DNA of 64,000 bases from contig NZ_SRUU01000006.1 of NCBI RefSeq assembly GCF_004791585.1, forward strand, positions 186,001-250,000. Direction: 5' to 3'. A program made the position numbers and the translations under genes. This document shows positions 45,732 to 53,548 of the stretch, in pieces. The notes beneath the pieces were generated by a model, which saw only the letters and a program-made list of their open reading frames with translations, did no database searches and was not told where the DNA came from. Numbering within the stretch: the stretch's first letter is position 1; each line of letters opens with the position of its first letter. Origin of the DNA: Mesorhizobium sp. M1C.F.Ca.ET.210.01.1.1 (GTDB lineage Bacteria > Pseudomonadota > Alphaproteobacteria > Rhizobiales > Rhizobiaceae).

Positions 45732-46289
45732 TTACATCTTCGGCAACAGAACCTTGTCGATGACGTGGATGACGCCGTTCGACTGGCGCACGTCGGCGAT
45801 GGTGACATGGGCGACATTGCCGTTCTCGTCGGTCACGCTGACCTTGCCCTTCTCCGACTTCAGCGTCAGTTCGCAGCCGCCGGCGGTCTTGACCTTGTGG
45901 GCGCCGCCATCGGCCTTGGCCATCTTGGCGACGTCGGCGGCCATCGCCTTGGCGGCAATGACGTGGCAGGTGAGGATCTTGGTCAGCTTGTCCTTGTTCT
46001 CGGGCTTGAGCAGCGTCTCGACCGTGCCGGCCGGCAGCGCCGCGAAGGCCTCGTTGGTCGGCGCGAAGACGGTGAAGGGACCGGCGCCCTGCAGCGTGTC
46101 GACGAGGCCCGCGGCCTTGACGGCGGCGACCAGCGTGGTGTGGTCCTTCGAATTGACGGCATTCTCGATGATGTTCTTCTTGGCATACATCGGCGCGCCG
46201 CCGACCATCGGATTGGCGGCGTAGGCAACGGCGCCGAGCGCGGACAGGCCGATCGTTGAGGCAAGCAAAAGGGTGGCGATCTTACGCAT
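45732..46289 (-). CDS. Exported fasciclin (FAS1)-domain protein
   Basis: 185 residues from the ATG at 46289 (AGGAG on that strand upstream). Signal peptide MRKIATLLLASTIGLSALGAVAYA, then one FAS1 domain: VDTLQGAGPFTVFAPTNEAFAALP as the H1 motif, and SNGVIHVIDKVLLP as the H2 motif. A single extracytoplasmic adhesion-type domain. It lies 195 bases after the anti-sigma gene in the same direction; the same gene set in mycobacteria is SigK-RskA with MPT70/MPT83. Related rhizobial FAS1 proteins (Nex18-like) are seen in symbiosis. Confidence 0.92.
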   Translation of the reverse strand: MRKIATLLLASTIGLSALGAVAYAANPMVGGAPMYAKKNIIENAVNSKDHTTLVAAVKAAGLVDTLQGAGPFTVFAPTNEAFAALPAGTVETLLKPENKDKLTKILTCHVIAAKAMAADVAKMAKADGGAHKVKTAGGCELTLKSEKGKVSVTDENGNVAHVTIADVRQSNGVIHVIDKVLLPKM

Positions 46290-46484
46290 GTTGTCAGTCT
46301 CCTCGGGTTGTTTTTCCCCTTCGTGGGAACGTGAGGAAATACGGGCTATGAAAAACTTAGTTTCGCCAACGCCGAAGATTTTTTGCGCGCCAGGTCGAAC
46401 TTTTCCATTCCGGCCAATGAGCGCTTGAAGTCGCCTATTCCGACATATGATCGGCATATAGACTTCTGCCAATCTTTGAAGCGG

Positions 46485-47216
46485 TCAGATGCCTTTCAGG
46501 TCACCCGCGGCAACGACGGGGCCCGTCGGCTGACCCGTCGGCGATCCGCCGGTCGGCTCGAGGCTGACGGCAAGCACCGCGCCCTGCGCCAGCTTCTGCT
46601 GGACCGCCGGCGTAACCGTCATGCGCGCGGTCTGGCCGGCAGGGATGACACCCATCGAAACCGGCGCGTTCTTGCCCTCGATCATCCACAATTCGAAGTC
46701 CTTGCCGGAGCCGCGCTCGCCGGAAACGAGCGAGAGGCCGACCTCGTGACGGGCGGCGTCGTAGACGGCTAGGTATTTGACGTTGCTGTTGTCGGCGGCG
46801 AGCGAAGCGACCAGCCTGGTCTCGGGCTGCGGCACCGGCGGATTGACGTAGGGCACGGCGATGTAGATGGCCAAGGCGGCAATCGCGGCGGCGGCGAGGC
46901 CGCGCCAGAAGGCAAGGCTGGCCCACAGGCCGGAGCCGGGTTCGGCGGACGTGGCTGCCGAGGCAAAGAGCCGACGATCGATCGCGGCCTTCACCGACGC
47001 CGGAGGCTCGACCGCGGCATAGGCGGCCGCCATCGGCGCGAAGCGGGCCTCCCAGGCATCGACCAGGCGGGCAAACGCGGTCTCGGTGTCGATGCGGCGC
47101 GATGCGATCTGGCGTTCGTCGGCGGCCAGAACGCCGAGAACGTATTCGGCTGCTATCAGGTCGTCGCCTCCGCGTTCCGGTCCGTTGTCTTCCGCCAGCG
47201 TCATCTTTCCAGACAT
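46485..47216 (-). CDS. Anti-sigma factor, RskA type
   Basis: 243 residues. N-terminal zinc-less anti-sigma domain (DLIAAEYVLGVLAADERQIASRRIDTETAFARLVDAWEARFAP), one transmembrane helix (about 107-128), and a periplasmic RskA C-terminal domain (VKYLAVYDAARHEVGLSLVSGERGSGKDFELWMIEGKNAPVSMGVI). It should hold the upstream sigma factor inactive at the membrane until released by proteolysis. It overlaps the sigma gene by 16 bases. Start is ATG 47216, with 47204 possible. Confidence 0.9.
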   Translation of the reverse strand: MSGKMTLAEDNGPERGGDDLIAAEYVLGVLAADERQIASRRIDTETAFARLVDAWEARFAPMAAAYAAVEPPASVKAAIDRRLFASAATSAEPGSGLWASLAFWRGLAAAAIAALAIYIAVPYVNPPVPQPETRLVASLAADNSNVKYLAVYDAARHEVGLSLVSGERGSGKDFELWMIEGKNAPVSMGVIPAGQTARMTVTPAVQQKLAQGAVLAVSLEPTGGSPTGQPTGPVVAAGDLKGI

Positions 47217-47740
47217 TCTCTAAGTTTGAGCAGGCTTCGCCGCAGCCAGGTCCGCATCGTGTTCAGCGGAACCTTGTGGCGCTCCGCCAGTTCGGCATAG
47301 CTTTCGCCGTTGAGGTAGGCGCCCCGGACGGCCGCCGCCCGGTCTTTCTCCAGTTCGTCGAGACAATGGTAGATGCGTTCGGTCTCGCCGCCCGCGACCG
47401 CCAAGGCCTCAGGTCCCGGCGTCGGATCGGCGACGTCGAGGGCCGCGTCGATGTTGGCAGAAGGACTGCGCCGCGCCCTGATGCGATCGATCGAATGGTT
47501 GCGCGCAATGGCCACCAGCCAGGAAATCGGGCTCAGATCGGAAACCGCGAAACGGTCGGCCTTGGTCCAGATCTTGACGAAGACCTCCTGCAGCGCTTCT
47601 TCCGCATCTGCCCTGTCCCTCAATACACGAAGGCAGACGCCGAAAAGTTTCCCGCTGGTCTGCTTGTACAGCAGATCGAACGCAGCCCGGTCCTTCATCG
47701 AAGTCCGGACAATCAGCTTGCTGATGTCCTGAGGCCCCAT
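47201..47740 (-). CDS. ECF sigma factor (SigK/RpoE-like)
   Basis: 179 residues. Region 2 LLYKQTSGKLFGVCLRVLRDRADAEEALQEVFVKIWTKADRF and region 4 VRGAYLNGESYAELAERHKVPLNTMRTWLRRSLLKLRECL. No tail domain. It heads a unit with the RskA-type anti-sigma factor and directs RNA polymerase to envelope-stress genes; the neighbouring fasciclin and msrB genes are the natural first targets. I could not find a clear shared promoter by eye. Confidence 0.92.
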   Translation of the reverse strand: MGPQDISKLIVRTSMKDRAAFDLLYKQTSGKLFGVCLRVLRDRADAEEALQEVFVKIWTKADRFAVSDLSPISWLVAIARNHSIDRIRARRSPSANIDAALDVADPTPGPEALAVAGGETERIYHCLDELEKDRAAAVRGAYLNGESYAELAERHKVPLNTMRTWLRRSLLKLRECLER

Positions 47741-47886
47741 GCGGGCAAATTAGAAGATTGCGATTTATTTGCAACGGGGCGACGAGGACTTTGTCCGCCA
47801 AAAGTTATCGTGTCGTTGGCCTGTCGAATCCCGATTTCCGATTTGCTGGTTCATGCGATAGCTTCTGCCAAAACAGGGGTGCTGCG

Positions 47887-49383
47887 ATGTCGATCGAACG
47901 CGTGCTTTGGGAACAGGATGCGACCGGACTTGCCGAGCTCGTGCACAGGCAAGAAGTCTCGCCGCAGGAACTGGTCGACGCGGCGATCGCGCGCGCCGAG
48001 GCGACAAGGCCCGACATCAACGCCATAGCCACGCCGCTCTACGACGCCGCCAGGGCGCGGGCGAAAGCGATCGACCGCAAGCTGCCGCTCGCCGGTGTGC
48101 CTTTCGCGCTGAAGGATCTCGGCATCGGCATCAAGGGCGTGCCGATCCATGGCGGCAGCCGCATCCCGGCCTTCACCGCCGATTTCAACTCGGTGATGAT
48201 CGAACGGTATCTGGCCGCCGGCTTGATCCCGATCGCCACCAGCACCTCGCCCGAGCATGGGCTGCGGCTGATGACGGAATCGGCGCGCTTCGGCATCACC
48301 CGCAACCCCTGGAACACCGGCCACACCACCGGCGGCTCGTCGGGCGGATCGGCGGCGCTGGTGGCGGCGGGCGTGGTGCCGGCGGCGCACGCCTCCGACG
48401 GCGGCGGCTCGATCCGCGTGCCCTCGGCCTGCAGCGGCCTCGTCGGGTTGAAGACCTCGCGCGGCCGCGTGCCCTTGACGCCGCTCACCAGCGAAAGCTG
48501 GTACGGCATGGTCGTCGACCACGCCGTCAGCCGCTCGGTGCGCGATACCGCACTCCTGCTCGACCTGACCCATGGCGCTGATCCGCTGTCGCCTTATGCG
48601 GCGCCGGCGCCGAAGGGCTCCTTTGCAGCGGCCGCGGCGCGCGATCCCGGCAAGCTCAGCCTCGCCGTCTACCGCAAGTCGCCGCTCGGCCTGCCGGTCT
48701 CGGCCGAGACGCTTGAAGCGCTGGACATGGCGGTGGCGCTGGCGCGCGAGGGCGGGCACAGGGTGGAAGAGATCGACCTGCCCTATATCGGCCGCGAGTT
48801 CATGGCCGATTTCTGCCGCAGTGTCGCCTCGGCGGTTGCCGGCATGATGAGAGCCGAGGCGCTGCGCGTCGGCAGACAGGTGACCGGCGAGGTCGAGCGC
48901 GCGACGCGCGTGCTCGGACGCCTCGGCGAAATGCTGTCCGCCGGCGAAGTCTATGACGGAGTGCAGCGGCTCAACGCCACAGCGCGGCGCATGATCGAGG
49001 AGACCGCACGCTTCGACGCCGTGCTGATGCCGATCATCGCCCATCCGCCGCTCGCCTGCGGTTCCATGGATCCGAAGGGCGCCGACGAGCTCATCGAAAA
49101 CCTGCTCGACAAATTGCACCTCACCGGGCTGCTCCGGATCGGGTCGCTGTTCGGCCAGCTGATGGACAAGAGCCTGTGGTTCACCCATTGGCCGGCGATC
49201 CACAATGTCAGCGGCCAGCCCTCGATCGCGCTGCCGGTGCATGTCACTGAAGCCGGCCTGCCTCTCGGCATCCAGGCCGCGGGGCGGCCGGGCGACGAGG
49301 AGACGCTATTGTCCTTCGCCGCGCAGATGGAGAAGCTTTCCGGATGGCTGAAGCGGCGCGCCCCGCTCAAGATGCCCGCGTAG
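47887..49383 (+). CDS. Amidase (amidase-signature family)
   Basis: 498 residues from the ATG at 47887. The Ser-cisSer-Lys triad is visible: Lys in PFALKDLG, cis-Ser in TGGSSGGSAAL, and the nucleophile Ser in SDGGGSIRVPSACSGLVGLKTSRGR. Hydrolyses a carboxamide to acid and ammonia; the substrate is not specified by the sequence. It lacks GatA partners nearby, so it is a free-standing amidase. Divergent from the sigma gene and 104 bases before argB. Confidence 0.9.
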   Translation: MSIERVLWEQDATGLAELVHRQEVSPQELVDAAIARAEATRPDINAIATPLYDAARARAKAIDRKLPLAGVPFALKDLGIGIKGVPIHGGSRIPAFTADFNSVMIERYLAAGLIPIATSTSPEHGLRLMTESARFGITRNPWNTGHTTGGSSGGSAALVAAGVVPAAHASDGGGSIRVPSACSGLVGLKTSRGRVPLTPLTSESWYGMVVDHAVSRSVRDTALLLDLTHGADPLSPYAAPAPKGSFAAAAARDPGKLSLAVYRKSPLGLPVSAETLEALDMAVALAREGGHRVEEIDLPYIGREFMADFCRSVASAVAGMMRAEALRVGRQVTGEVERATRVLGRLGEMLSAGEVYDGVQRLNATARRMIEETARFDAVLMPIIAHPPLACGSMDPKGADELIENLLDKLHLTGLLRIGSLFGQLMDKSLWFTHWPAIHNVSGQPSIALPVHVTEAGLPLGIQAAGRPGDEETLLSFAAQMEKLSGWLKRRAPLKMPA

Positions 49384-49487
49384 AAAACCAAGGCACGATT
49401 TCATCATTGTGACCGCAAAGCCGTTTGCGGCCTGCGGCAATTCCCGCTAAGACGCCGCCCATCCTTGCCAGGTCAGGAACCGCACCG

Positions 49488-50381
49488 ATGACGGACATCG
49501 CCGCCACCGCCGAAATGCAGGCCGCGCTGCTTTCCAGAGCGCTGCCCTACATGCAGCGCTACGAAAACAAGACCGTGGTGGTGAAGTATGGCGGCCATGC
49601 CATGGGCGACACCGAGCTCGGCAAGGCCTTTGCCCGCGACATCGCGCTGTTGAAACAGTCCGGCGTCAATCCGATCGTCGTGCATGGCGGCGGGCCGCAG
49701 ATCGGCGCGATGCTCACCAAGATGGGCATCGAATCCAAGTTCGAGGGCGGCTTGCGGGTCACGGACCAGAAGACCGTCGAGATCGTCGAGATGGTGCTGG
49801 CCGGCTCGATCAACAAGGAGATCGTGGCGCTGATCAACGCCGAGGGCGAATGGGCGATCGGGCTCTGCGGCAAGGACGGCAACATGGTGTTCGCCGAAAA
49901 GGCGCGCAAGACCATGATCGACCCGGATTCCAATATCGAGCGGGTGCTGGATCTCGGCTTCGTCGGCGAGCCGGTGGAGGTCGATCGCACGCTGCTCGAT
50001 CTGCTCGCCCGCTCGGAGATGATCCCGGTGCTGGCGCCGGTGGCGCCGGGCCGCGACGGCCATACCTACAACATCAACGCCGACACGTTTGCGGGCGCCA
50101 TTGCCGGTGCCTGCCGCGCCTCGCGCCTGTTGTTCCTCACCGACGTGCCGGGCGTGCTCGACAAGAACAAGAAGCTGATCGACGAATTGACGGTCGCCGA
50201 AGCCAAGGCGCTGATCAAGGACGGTACGGTGTCGGGCGGCATGATCCCGAAGGTCGAGACCTGTATCGAGGCGATCGAGCGCGGCGTCGAAGGCGTCGTC
50301 ATCCTCAACGGCAAGACGCCGCATTCGGTGCTGCTCGAGCTCTTCACCGAGCACGGCGCCGGCACGCTGATCGTGCCGTAA
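49488..50381 (+). CDS. argB: Acetylglutamate kinase
   Basis: 297 residues from the ATG at 49488. Second step of arginine synthesis. Family motifs: [66 protein letters not shown] and [17 protein letters not shown]. Length is typical. In many rhizobia argB lies close to engB; here about 11 kb of other genes separate them. Confidence 0.96.
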   Translation: MTDIAATAEMQAALLSRALPYMQRYENKTVVVKYGGHAMGDTELGKAFARDIALLKQSGVNPIVVHGGGPQIGAMLTKMGIESKFEGGLRVTDQKTVEIVEMVLAGSINKEIVALINAEGEWAIGLCGKDGNMVFAEKARKTMIDPDSNIERVLDLGFVGEPVEVDRTLLDLLARSEMIPVLAPVAPGRDGHTYNINADTFAGAIAGACRASRLLFLTDVPGVLDKNKKLIDELTVAEAKALIKDGTVSGGMIPKVETCIEAIERGVEGVVILNGKTPHSVLLELFTEHGAGTLIVP

Positions 50382-50388
50382 TACATCA

Positions 50389-51957
50389 TCAGCCGGCTAA
50401 TCTTCTGTCGCCGGGCACACGCGCAGCCTCGACGGCGGGCGCGGACGACTTTCGCGCCGGACGCCGAACAATCATAGATTCCTCCTCGGCGTCCTGCGGC
50501 GCGCCCCAGAACTCGGCAAGCGTCGGCCCGCCTGTCACGCGGCGGTCGCGGACCAGGAAACCCCAGACTTCGCGGAACCAGACACGGCGCCCCATCTTCG
50601 TGTACCAGCGCATCGAATGCCGCTGCTCGGGATCGGGATGGAACAGGATGCGCGCCAGCGCCTTCGGCCGCGACTGCACGGCGAGCTCGATCAGCTTGAC
50701 GGCGAAGAACAGCATCCAGGGTTTCAGCCGGGTCATACGCAGCACCTGGTGCTTGTAGTCCCAGAGGCGCACGTCCTTCTGGATCACCCTGCGGTCCTTG
50801 GCGATGCGGAAGAACGGCGTCCAGCGATGCGGTGTCACATAAAGCGCCTGGATCTGGTCGGGATCATAGGCGATGAGCTGGCGAAATCCGCGCCAGAGAT
50901 CGCGAAAACCTTCGTCCTCGAAGCCGGCGACCCAGGTCGCCATCGACAGGATGCCATGCCGGCGAAGCAGCCGGATCGCCTCGCGGTCGGACTTGGTGCT
51001 GCCGCCCTTGCGGATCAGGGACAGCGTCTCCTCGTCGGTGTTCTCCATGCCGAGCAGCCAGCGGATGACGCCGGCCTTGCGATAGAGATGCAGGATGTCG
51101 GCGTCGCGCACGATGTCGTCGGCGCGGGTCGAGCCGACGATCAGCACCGGCACGTCTTCGGCGATCATCGCGTCGAGAAAGGCGCGCCAGGCCTTCTTCG
51201 AGGAGGTCGGGTTCTCGTCCGCGAGGTTGACCAGCTCGACGCCGTGCTCGCGATGCAGCCAGGCGATCTCCCTGGCGAATTTGACCGGATCGCGGTGCCG
51301 CCAGCGCGTCCAGAAGCCGCGCTGGCCGCAATAGTTGCACAGATGCGGGCAGCCGCGCGAGAACTGCATGACCACGGCGCGCTTGCCGCCCCAATAGCTG
51401 TAGCGGCCATGGTCGATCAGCTCCCAGCCGACGCGGCAGGCGTCGAGATCGGCAATCGCTGTCGCCGGCGGCGTGGCAAAGGGACGGCCGAGATCGTCAC
51501 GGTAGGCGATGCCGGCGACGCTTGCCACCGGCAGGCGCCGTTCCAGCGCCTCGACCAGCGCCGCCACGGTCGCCTCGCCCTCGCCGCGCACGATGAAGTC
51601 GAAGACGTCCGTTGCGGCCAGCACGTCGCGCCAATGATAGGTCGGGAAGACGCCGCCATAGATGATGATGACCCCGGGCGCGCCGGCCTTGATCATCTCA
51701 GCGATCCGCAACGCCGTCGGATGCGCCGAAGTCGAGCCGGAATGGCCGATGAGGACGAAATCGGGATCGCCGCTCAGGGCATCATCGACGAGCACGCAAA
51801 GCGGCATCGGCCCGAACTCGGCATCGACGAGGCGCACCCGATGGCCGGCATCGAGCAGCGGACCGCCGATCGCCAACAGACCCAAAGGCGGCAGATGGTC
51901 GTCGGGCACGCGGCTGCCGATTGCCGTATGCGGCGGATTGACGAGCACGATATTCAT
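50389..51957 (-). CDS. B12-binding-domain radical SAM protein (BchE-like)
   Basis: 522 residues. Residues 1-140 form a cobalamin-binding-like Rossmann domain (MNIVLVNPPHTAIGSRVPDDHLPPLGLLAIGGPLLDAGH, IIIYGGVFPTYHW). The radical SAM centre follows as RGCPHLCNYCGQRG (CxxxCxxC). The whole order resembles the anaerobic cyclase BchE, but no bacteriochlorophyll genes are near, so a different substrate is likely. Convergent with argB, eight bases apart. The C-terminal ~110 residues are basic and specific to this protein. Confidence 0.85.
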   Translation of the reverse strand: MNIVLVNPPHTAIGSRVPDDHLPPLGLLAIGGPLLDAGHRVRLVDAEFGPMPLCVLVDDALSGDPDFVLIGHSGSTSAHPTALRIAEMIKAGAPGVIIIYGGVFPTYHWRDVLAATDVFDFIVRGEGEATVAALVEALERRLPVASVAGIAYRDDLGRPFATPPATAIADLDACRVGWELIDHGRYSYWGGKRAVVMQFSRGCPHLCNYCGQRGFWTRWRHRDPVKFAREIAWLHREHGVELVNLADENPTSSKKAWRAFLDAMIAEDVPVLIVGSTRADDIVRDADILHLYRKAGVIRWLLGMENTDEETLSLIRKGGSTKSDREAIRLLRRHGILSMATWVAGFEDEGFRDLWRGFRQLIAYDPDQIQALYVTPHRWTPFFRIAKDRRVIQKDVRLWDYKHQVLRMTRLKPWMLFFAVKLIELAVQSRPKALARILFHPDPEQRHSMRWYTKMGRRVWFREVWGFLVRDRRVTGGPTLAEFWGAPQDAEEESMIVRRPARKSSAPAVEAARVPGDRRLAG

Positions 51958-52064
51958 GGCGGACCTCCTGTGTCGGTCCGCCGGTCCTAGCCGGGAAAGT
52001 CGTGGCCGCCCTGGCGCGGGTCAGCAGTTTCGATGCAGCTTTCCCACAGATTTGACGGGCGCGC

Positions 52065-52110
52065 CTTAAAGCGAGTCGCGCTGAACCGGATTCAGTCGAC
52101 GCGCTTTAAG
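52065..52110. repeat. Palindromic intergenic repeat (module A)
   Basis: Near-perfect palindrome running from CTTAAAGCG to CGCTTTAAG around CTGAACCGGATTCAG. Seen in many rhizobial intergenic regions. It is followed directly by a second palindrome, making a composite element between 52065 and 52171. Confidence 0.65.
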
Positions 52111-52117
52111 CCTTCGT

Positions 52118-52171
52118 TTGATGCATGTCGTTCCCCCAAACCACAGCGCACTCTTGGGCGACATGCATCAA
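52118..52171. repeat. Palindromic intergenic repeat (module B)
   Basis: Thirteen-base perfect arms TTGATGCATGTCG and complement, with an inner CCCAA/TTGGG pair. Adjoins module A. The remaining 52172-52379 is A/T-rich and probably holds the methyltransferase promoter. Confidence 0.7.
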
Positions 52172-52379
52172 CGCCGCGCATGCCTGGAAACCGCTTCAGC
52201 CAATGCATGGCGAAGGCGCAGAGGTCGTGTCCACCCCGCACATTGATCGCCCCAAAAGGCCTGTCGGTTGAAACCTTCGGAAATCATGTTTTAGCCATAC
52301 CTAATGCAGCTGATCCTAAACTTTTATTAAAACTCTATGCATCTATAATTGCCAGTGGGGGACCACAAGGGATGCCCAT

Positions 52380-53441
52380 ATGGCGCTTAATCCGGACTTG
52401 AAAATCGATGAGGCGAGCCTCATCACGTCGACGCTGATCAAGAAGCACAAAGCGGCGTCGGCGGAAACGATCGACGCCGTCGAGCTCAAGACACGGACGG
52501 GCCAGCTCGCCCTCGTGCTGGACCTCGCGCAGCAGGCTTTCGCGCGAAAGGAGCCAGCGGGACAGATCGTCGAGCGCCTGGCGGGTCGATTGCATGAACT
52601 GCGCCGGGAGGTCTCCCCCGCTCTGTGGCAGGAACTGATCCCCCTGGCCCAGCAGCACCAGGTGGCGGCCTATCTGAAACAGGATCCGTTCACGCGCTGG
52701 TCCTACGAAAAGCCGCGCGGCTATTCGGGCGACGCCACGCTGCTGGATATCTACTACAAGCACCCGAGCACCAACGAGATCGTGGCGTCATCGAGCGAGC
52801 TTGGCCGCGAGATCTTTGCCTATACGAGCGAGGCGGCAAGTTCGGTGGCCGGGCGCGAGCGTCGCGAGATACTGGCCAGAACGGTCGACGAAACGGCTGC
52901 GCGGACAGAAAATGCCGAGGTGCTGGCAATCGCCTGCGGCCATCTGCGGGAAGCAGAGCTGTCAAAGGCGCTCGCCGAGAAAAGATTGAAGCGCTGGGTC
53001 GGCCTCGACCAGGATCCGATCAGCGTGGGCACGGTCAACCGTGACCGAGCCGGCACGGTGGTGGAAGCCGTGGACGGATCCGTGCGCGGCCTTCTGCGGC
53101 GCGCCTACCCGCTCGGTACATTCGATCTCGTCTACGCGTCCGGCCTGTACGACTACCTGCCGCTGCCTGTCGGCGCGCGCCTGTTGCAGAGGGCCATGGA
53201 GTTGGTCAAGCCGGACGGCGAATTCCTCTTCGCCAATTTCAGCGACGAGATCACGACCGACGGCTATATGGAAACCTTCATGGACTGGCCGCTCATCCTG
53301 CGCTCGGCCAGCGATATGTGGGACATCATCAATGCCGCGGTCGACAAGAACCACGTCGACGCCGAAGTCTACTACGGATCCAACAGGAACATCGTCTACG
53401 GCAAGATCCGCAAGCGCGGAGGTCCCGAGGCGCTGGCGTAG
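52380..53441 (+). CDS. Class I SAM-dependent methyltransferase with N-terminal helical region
   Basis: 353 residues. The first ~165 residues are helical and not recognised (TRTGQLALVLDLAQQAFARK, RWSYEKPRGYSGDATLLDIYYKHPS). Residues about 175-345 have a Rossmann methyltransferase layout: AIACGHLREAELSKA where motif I belongs, VGLDQDP as the acidic motif II, LVYASGLYDYLP as motif IV and LVKPDGEFLFANF. Substrate unknown. The ATG follows a rather weak site. It is flanked on both sides by repeats and stands alone. Confidence 0.8.
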   Translation: MALNPDLKIDEASLITSTLIKKHKAASAETIDAVELKTRTGQLALVLDLAQQAFARKEPAGQIVERLAGRLHELRREVSPALWQELIPLAQQHQVAAYLKQDPFTRWSYEKPRGYSGDATLLDIYYKHPSTNEIVASSSELGREIFAYTSEAASSVAGRERREILARTVDETAARTENAEVLAIACGHLREAELSKALAEKRLKRWVGLDQDPISVGTVNRDRAGTVVEAVDGSVRGLLRRAYPLGTFDLVYASGLYDYLPLPVGARLLQRAMELVKPDGEFLFANFSDEITTDGYMETFMDWPLILRSASDMWDIINAAVDKNHVDAEVYYGSNRNIVYGKIRKRGGPEALA

Positions 53442-53444
53442 GCG

Positions 53445-53506
53445 ATAGAGCAATTCCAGGAAAAGTGTGTAACGGTTTTCCGTCCGGAATTGCGTAAAAA
53501 CAAATA
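53445..53506. repeat. Dispersed intergenic repeat C, copy 3 (inverted)
   Basis: AGAGCAATTCCAGGAAAA and TTTCCGTCCGGAATTGCGT, the reverse complement of the units at 23613 and 43257. Confidence 0.78.
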
Positions 53507-53509
53507 TTT

Positions 53510-53548
53510 AGAGCGGTTCGGCGATTCTATGAATCGCTGAAACGCTCT
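53510..53548. repeat. Palindromic repeat (module D, copy 1)
   Basis: AGAGCGGTTC and GAAACGCTCT outside, GCGATTC-TAT-GAATCGC inside. Its last bases form the stop codon of the GGDEF/EAL gene. Outer arms are shared with 57412-57450. Confidence 0.7.
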
